From Voacanga thouarsii (taxonomy: Eukaryota; Streptophyta; Magnoliopsida; Gentianales; Apocynaceae), in contig JANUWF010002285.1 of the NCBI GenBank assembly GCA_026120185.1, positions 682,001-746,000 of the forward strand: 64,000 nt of DNA. Direction: 5' to 3'. The position numbers and the translations under genes are program-made. Under the pieces are notes generated by a model. The model was not told where the DNA came from and made no database searches. It saw only the letters and a program-made list of their open reading frames with translations. Within the stretch, counting starts at the first letter, position 1. Each line of letters begins with the position of its first letter. Positions 60,513 to 64,000 of this stretch are shown piece after piece.

Positions 60513-62191
60513 TATAACACCCCTCTGTGCACATTGACATGCGACTACTTTTATTTGAATAAGAATATTCATGAAGACTTACAACAAAAAATGATCAATT
60601 TAATCAGAAGAACATTTTAGTGCAATAAAAATTTTAAGGTGCGGAGGAGAAGTTTTTGATTGCTAATTAAGAAAATCTGAGAAGGAATTTAGAAATTCTG
60701 ATAGACATCATGATGAACAGTTCAATGCATAGATTGCATTGGAAGAATAAAAATTTTCCTCAATTAAAATGAATACTAACCCGGGAAAATTTTATTTTTG
60801 GGAAATATTGATTTTTGGGAAAAAAAAAGTTGTGGGCTTGGAATTCATTTATGGGCTAAGTTGGAAGAATGAATTTAGGCCATTATTAGGCCCATCAAGG
60901 CCCAAAAAATTAATCAAGATGAGAGAGATTGGGCTTGGAATTAATTTGGCCCACAACAGACAATTAAATGGATTAAAAAGATAAAAGCCCTTTTTAAATA
61001 TGTTTTGCCACCTAAGCTTTTTTATAAGCATCCAAGACCTTCTACCATGCCCTTACTTTCCACCTAACATCGTAATCATCCATGTGAGGATTTAAATCAC
61101 CAAAACAAGAGAAGAGAACTAGTTGGCAAGGGAAAAATTGAGGGCAAGCTTGGAAAAAAAGAGAAGAGAGAGAAAAGGAAAGTTAGCAACAACTTGGGCA
61201 TGTTCCTTGCCAAATCTCATCCATGTGAAGGTAAAAGCTCTATTCTCTTGAACTAAAGGTGTTCTACGAGTTTTAAGAAGCATGTTGATGGTAATTTTTC
61301 CATGACATAGCAGTATTTCCAATTATGCTTCATGAACTATAATTGATAAGCTATGGCTTTTAGTCATGCTATGGATGCTGGTTTGGGAGAGGATTGTTTT
61401 GGAGTTATTTTTATGTTGTTTGGAGAAGATTTAGTGACGTTATGATAAGTTTTTCATGGCTGAAAATTTGGAGACAAGATGGAAGAAAGAAAGAATAAGT
61501 GAGAGCTTGTTTTGTTGTTGTTAATCAAAACTTGTTCTAAGCTTAGCATGGCTGCTAGTTTTTGTTTAGATGATTGAAAGATTTTTAGCTTTGAGCAAGA
61601 CTGAAATCAAGTTGCTTTGATGTTGTTAAGACCATAAATGAATGGAATCAAGTGTTATTTATGGCTAATAACAAAGACAGAACTCACAACTAATGTGTTT
61701 TGTAAGAAAAATAATATGGACCAAGTAAAGCTGGGAATTTCGGCCCCAGTAGTTCGTCACCATGCACAGATAAATTTGATTTTATATTATAAGTAGGAGC
61801 ATTTTGGTACAAATTTGGGATTAATCGGATTTATGGATCAAAAGATATGATGGAAATCCTAAAGTATGCTAAGAGTAAAAAACGCAGAATTTTAACTTTA
61901 GTAATATGCCCTTATGAGGTTTTATTGCTTTAAATGTTTGAAGAAGATTTGAAATGACATATATAGAAGTTGTATGCTTGGTTGAGAGAAAGAAAACGAA
62001 ATAGGTTAATGGACTTCGGTGATTGCAAGTAATGACTCGCATGTGGTGAGAATAAATGATTATTTCTTCTTAGTGATAATTGTTTAGTCGCTATATTTTT
62101 GTGGTCGTTGTGGTCGACTACGAAAGCAAAGTTTCATTCTTAACGTAGGTGCTTTTCGTTAAGGATTTGGCATGAGTACATGCATTATAAG
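60513..62191 (+). mobile_element. TGTAACACCCC-family LTR, 5' portion only
   Basis: Begins TATAACACCCCTC (decayed TG) and follows the left part of 48053-52950 in order ('gcgactacttttatttg', 'aaaaatgatcaat', a GA-rich leader near 61130-61180, 'ctcatccatgtgaaggta', 'gatttatggatcaaaag'). It stops at 62191, where another copy starts. The remaining ~3 kb is missing or lies beyond the window. Confidence 0.7.
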
Positions 62192-64000
62192 TGTAAGCCC
62201 CTATATTTTCACATTTTAGTTGGTGACTACTTTTGATAGAATGAGAATTTGTATCAGTGGCCAGAACAAGAAATGATCAGTGTACTAAGATGAATATTTT
62301 GGTACGATAAAAATTTTCAGGGACTCAAATAGAATTTTGAATTTTTTCTACCCTAACTTTTATTTTTCTTTCAACGATTACTTTAAATAAAGTAAGACTT
62401 TGGGTATGTGCTCGGAACAAGGATGATCAATGCAATGAGGATGTTTTGGTATAACCCGAGCTAACAAGGGTATTGTTGTAATTTTGACTGCAATTAGAAT
62501 TTTCACCGCGAATTGAGAAAAATTAGGAAGAATTTGAGAATTATAACTTTCAGCATTGAATTTATTGAAATATGTAGATTCCATTGGTGGAATAAAAGTT
62601 TTTTCGATTGGAATATCTATTGACCAGAATTTTAGTTCATTTATGAGGAGATTATAAAAAAGGTCAAAATTGAGCCAAGCATTGTTTTGTGATTTGTAGG
62701 CAAAAATAAGATCAAAATACCATTGGAAAAGTGAAATATTTATTAGATTATTAAATTGAAAAAGCTTATTGAATAAGTTTAATAATTAGCTATTTAAATT
62801 AAATACACCAATAGGAAATTAGCAATTAATGGACAGCCCACAATTCATTTAATGAATTGTACCCAAAATGGTCACAATTTTGTCTAGAAAATGGCGGTGG
62901 AAAGCTGGTGTTCAGCTGAAGAAAACAGCAGCCAAGAATAAGAAGGAAAATAAGAAGAAAAAGAAAGGGAAAAGGAGAAATAGCAAGAGAAAAATAGAGA
63001 AAAGGGAGAGAGAGAGAGAGAGTCCTTGAAAAGGAGAAGGTAAACTTGAACCAATTTTCAGCAAAAACAACTTATAAACAAGGTACACATTCAAGCTTCA
63101 AGAATTAAAGTTGTAGTATGACACACGAGGATTGTTTTCATATACGTTTTGTTGGTAAATTCATGCCATTTGTGATTTTTCTTAGAAAATAGCTATGTTG
63201 TTCAAGTGCAAGTGTGTATTGTGTGTGACGACAGCATGAAGAAGCTAGAATCTGTGTTTTATATGGTGATTAAGGGTGTTTTGATGGTGGTTTTATTGGT
63301 AGTTCATGGCTGCACAAGAATCATGTGGAAAGGAAGAAAACCTAGTTTAATTATTAAAAAAAATGAATTGTTATTGTTGTTATTTGTGATTGTTGAATTT
63401 GGTAATGGAAAATATGATTTTTCTGGATTGAAAATCTCTAAAAATCAGAGAGTTAAAGGCTGATTTGATGGAGTTTAAGGACGATCAAGTGTTATATAAG
63501 CATTTAGATTGAAGAATGATGATTTAATGATGTTATTTTGTGTAGAAAATGAAGAGAATATGAAAAGCTGACAGCTGTTTTGCCTCAACAGTGTGTCACG
63601 GTTCAGAGGCTGTTGAAGTGAAGTTTATAATCATAAATTTTGAAGATCTTATGAGCATTTTTATATAAAATAGAGGTTAATAAGATTTGTGGATCAAAAG
63701 TTATGCCAAAAATAAAATCGGGTGTTAAAGCTGAAATTTAATTTAAGCTTTTGTGTAAATAAATGAAATTCAAGGGATTGAATTTATTTGCATTAATGGG
63801 AGAATGAAAGGATAAAAGATCATATGAAGACCATAAATTATGTGTAGAAAAAGGATGAAGATGTGGATAATAGATTTTGGTCATTTTGGAAAAATTATTC
63901 CATTATGTTTGGAAATAGGGAAATGAGAAATGAATGATTCTCATTTTTACTCGAGTAATCCATTATCCTAGCTTTAATTAAGTTGAGAATGTAATGACAT
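62192..64000 (+). mobile_element. TGTAACACCCC-family LTR, continues past the window
   Basis: Begins TGTAAGCCCCTATATTTTC and matches 48053 onward: 'gaatttgtatcagtggccagaacaag', 'atggcggtggaaagc' near 62893 and 'caagaattaaagttgtag' near 63097 against 48962. A (GA)n run lies at 63006-63022. The right end and any internal region lie outside the window, so whether it is a solo or complete element is unknown. The 85-codon frame at 63206-63463 has no known domain. Confidence 0.75.

Overview
The window is plant nuclear DNA, almost certainly from an angiosperm with a repeat-rich, AT-rich genome. The evidence is Ty3/Gypsy LTR retrotransposons primed by initiator-Met and Asp tRNAs, a Mutator-like element (MULE) carrying a plant mobile domain (PMD) gene, and CACTA transposon ends of the usual plant form (CACTACAA, CACTACTAGG). 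I see no intact host gene, rRNA, functional tRNA gene or CRISPR array. Nearly every long protein-like stretch is a broken transposon gene.

Layout. 1-4941: two right-hand CACTA ends (finishing at 1405 and 4941), each beside an array of a roughly 150-bp tandem repeat; the two arrays are inverted relative to each other. About 5320-6440: decayed fragment of a long-LTR family whose ends read TGTAACACCCC. 6991-7142: (ATT) microsatellite of about 50 units. 7406-8776: solo LTR with a perfect 5-bp target site duplication (TSD). 8782-10615: unassigned sequence. 10625-25837: MULE with a perfect 9-bp TSD and inverted ends, carrying a PMD pseudogene and the two ends of a mudrA-like transposase. It was invaded by an internally deleted Gypsy element (11854-17264) and a solo LTR (21674-23585).

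26178-46625: chromovirus-type Gypsy element with a perfect TSD. It is split in its RNase H region by an Athila/Tat-type Gypsy element (28775-41526, perfect TSD). That element is in turn split in its integrase region by a solo LTR (32218-36435, imperfect TSD). 46631-53201 is probably the 5' internal region of a second Athila/Tat-type element, interrupted by a 4.9-kb solo LTR (48053-52950). That element's LTR (53202-53678 plus 59819-60512) is split by a putative Copia-type solo LTR (53679-59818), which itself holds a Gypsy LTR and another solo LTR (56171-59387, perfect TSD). 60513-64000: two tandem copies of the long-LTR family, the second running off the window.

Functionally the region is a retrotransposon graveyard. 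Reading frames carry stops, frameshifts and deletions, and LTR pairs differ by about 7-10% where I aligned samples by eye. The points most worth following are: the MULE with its PMD gene; a GC-rich, partly palindromic phrase repeated upstream of the TATA box in LTRs of different Gypsy lineages; tRNA-like A/B boxes inside two solo LTRs; a PBS duplicated into the LTRs of the deleted element; and the inverted tandem arrays tied to CACTA ends. I did not find a convincing new host-encoded system.
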